DNA of 6,557 nucleotides from Microcaldota archaeon (GTDB taxonomy: Archaea; Iainarchaeota; Iainarchaeia; Iainarchaeales; JAGVWC01). Position numbers and translations under genes: made by a program. The stretch covers positions 1 through 6,557 of the forward strand of contig JAHJAQ010000003.1 of NCBI GenBank assembly GCA_018813975.1, in the 5' to 3' direction. Positions 5,407 to 6,557 of this stretch are shown one piece after another (position 1 is the stretch's first letter; each line of letters begins with the position of its first letter). The notes under the pieces were generated by a model. The model ran no database searches and had not been told where the DNA came from. It saw only the letters and a program-made list of their open reading frames with translations.

Positions 5407-6513
5407 ATGGAAAAAAACAAGATAACACTGATCTGTTTAGCCACATTAGCAGCAATCCTAATTATCTACGGTACGCTGGTTTTCACGCCGAAAACAGACA
5501 CCATCCGAATCGGGGGGATTCTTCCATTAACTGGATTTGGTGCTTTTGAAGGAGGACAATTCATTAACGGCATGCAACTGGCAATAAACGAAATTAACGA
5601 AAAAGGAGGGATTAACGGAAAAGAATTAGAGCTTGTTATTGAGGACAGCCAATCCAATCCACAAGAAGCGGTAAATGCCTTTAATAATTTGATTAATTTA
5701 AAAGACCTGAATGTGATTGTTTCGATTTACAGCGCAATTTCAATGTCTCTTGCTCCAAAAGCAACAGAACAAAAAATCCCGTTAGTTGCTTCCGTTGCAA
5801 CCGTTCCAAACCTTACAAACAATAACTGGGCATTCAGATATTATCCCATAGCCAATCAAGAAATTCCCCCCATAATTGAAATAGCCGAGAATCACAACAT
5901 TGAAACCATAGCAATTCTTTATTTAAACGATGATTTTGGATTGTCCATGTACAACAAGCTAAAAGAAGAATTTAATGGAGAAGTTTTCGGGGAATCTTTT
6001 TTGGCTTCTGCAACAGATTTTAAAACAGAATTATTCAAAATCAAGGAAAACAATCCCGATGCCATTCTGGTTGTTGGTTTCACAAACCACATTCTTACCG
6101 CAATCAAACAGATAGAAGAACTGAATATAAATACAATGATTTTTTCAGCTTCCACCATTTCAACCCCGACAGCAAGAAAAGGTCTGGAAGCAAGCAACAA
6201 AGAAGTGTATGCAGGAACGCCAAAGATTTACGGAGAAAACATTGAAGAAAAAATCACTGTTTTCAAAGAAAAGTTTGAAAGCGAATTTAACAAAGAAATA
6301 GACCATTATGCTGTTTCAGGATATGATACTGTCTATCTGATTGCACAGGCAATAGAAAAGTCGGGAGAATCAAAAGAAAAAATCAAAAACGGTTTATTAC
6401 AGATAGAATCATTTAACGGCTTGTTTGGAGAAACCGAAATAAAAGGAAGAGAATTCAATCCCCCATTATACCCTGCAAAAATATCCGGCACAGAAATTGT
6501 TTATCTAAATTAA
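5407..6513 (+). CDS. Leu/Ile/Val-type solute-binding protein (type I periplasmic-binding fold), membrane-anchored
   Basis: Extracytoplasmic receptor for a small ligand, by family precedent branched amino acids, amides or aromatic/short carboxylates. The 368 residues are normal for the family. Residues 7-26 form an N-terminal hydrophobic helix; Cys10 lies inside it and no lipobox is seen, so anchoring is by the uncleaved helix or by cleavage after it. The mature part starts IRIGGILPLTG (33-43), then GGING (67-71) with EDSQSNPQEAVNAF (79-92), both LivJ-family hallmarks. The second lobe follows: FRYYPIANQE (143-152), IAILYLNDDFG (168-178), DAILVVGF (218-225). The C-terminal signature is AVSGYDTVYLIAQAIEKSG (302-320). 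Preceded by a TATA-like element giving a leaderless start. No permease or ATPase genes are in the window, so its transporter is elsewhere or to the right, or it acts as a sensor or scavenger. Family assignment is firm, ligand unknown. Confidence 0.9.
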   Translation: MEKNKITLICLATLAAILIIYGTLVFTPKTDTIRIGGILPLTGFGAFEGGQFINGMQLAINEINEKGGINGKELELVIEDSQSNPQEAVNAFNNLINLKDLNVIVSIYSAISMSLAPKATEQKIPLVASVATVPNLTNNNWAFRYYPIANQEIPPIIEIAENHNIETIAILYLNDDFGLSMYNKLKEEFNGEVFGESFLASATDFKTELFKIKENNPDAILVVGFTNHILTAIKQIEELNINTMIFSASTISTPTARKGLEASNKEVYAGTPKIYGENIEEKITVFKEKFESEFNKEIDHYAVSGYDTVYLIAQAIEKSGESKEKIKNGLLQIESFNGLFGETEIKGREFNPPLYPAKISGTEIVYLN

Positions 6514-6535
6514 AAACAAGAATGCTTTTGAGCCC

Positions 6536-6557
6536 TTTTTTTCGCAAAAAAAAAAAA
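6536..6557. terminator. T7-CGC-A12 bidirectional terminator
   Basis: Seven T at 6536-6542, then CGC, then twelve A up to the window end. On the plus strand the T-run lies 23 nt after the solute-binding protein stop and should end its transcript. On the minus strand the A-run reads as T12 and would stop a convergent gene entering from the right. The T7/A7 arms could pair, but oligo-T alone is sufficient in archaea. Confidence 0.6.

Noticed and set aside
5322..5549. Plus-strand 75-codon frame starting MQCRIKRLAIQKK
   Set aside because: It overlaps the solute-binding protein in another frame and covers its promoter. The overlapping frame at 5407 has a full family match.

Overview
The window looks like a low-GC archaeal chromosome segment, most likely from a DPANN-type lineage (inference). 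Three plus-strand genes each have an A/T-rich TATA-like element centred about 27 bp before the start codon, which is the spacing of archaeal leaderless promoters. The large central protein carries the CDGIDNDGD metal-binding motif and a WxCxxWxxC...QxRxC thrombospondin-like repeat, both common in archaeal surface proteins from uncultured lineages. No rRNA, tRNA, CRISPR array or mobile element is visible.

Left part (1-1353): a divergent pair of ion transporters. On the minus strand, running off the left edge, is the N-terminal 85 residues of a CPA1/NhaP-type cation:proton antiporter. On the plus strand is a complete 340-residue CaCA-family (YrbG-like) sodium/calcium exchanger with both alpha repeats. 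The 74-bp gap between them holds a near-symmetric TATA element and a perfect 6-bp-arm inverted repeat that ends two bases before the exchanger start, so the pair may be co-regulated. Sodium brought in by the exchanger could be expelled by the antiporter (inference).

Middle (1354-5075): a 332-bp gap contains a possible 25-residue membrane microprotein on the minus strand with a good Shine-Dalgarno sequence, a weak hairpin/T-tract terminator, and a near-perfect TATA box (TTTATATA). This TATA box sets the start of a giant surface protein of 1129 residues. The protein has, in order: an N-terminal membrane segment or signal, a MopE-like metal-binding motif, a beta-rich region, a TIM-barrel glycosidase-like domain, an FN3-like domain, a TSP3-type calcium repeat, a Cys-rich motif, a LamG lectin-like domain, a second TSP3 repeat, an Asp-rich linker, a TSP1-like module, a Pro-rich stalk and a C-terminal membrane helix. 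It is probably a cell-surface carbohydrate-binding or carbohydrate-cleaving protein.

Right part (5076-6557): a convergent minus-strand gene for a 59-residue protein with nine cysteines (desulforedoxin/zinc-ribbon-like, strong SD AGGTGAT), then a plus-strand Leu/Ile/Val-type solute-binding protein anchored by an N-terminal membrane helix with no ABC transporter genes in view, and a T7-CGC-A12 bidirectional terminator at the right edge. Taken together the window is a surface/transport neighbourhood: ion exchange, extracellular glycan handling and capture of a small solute.
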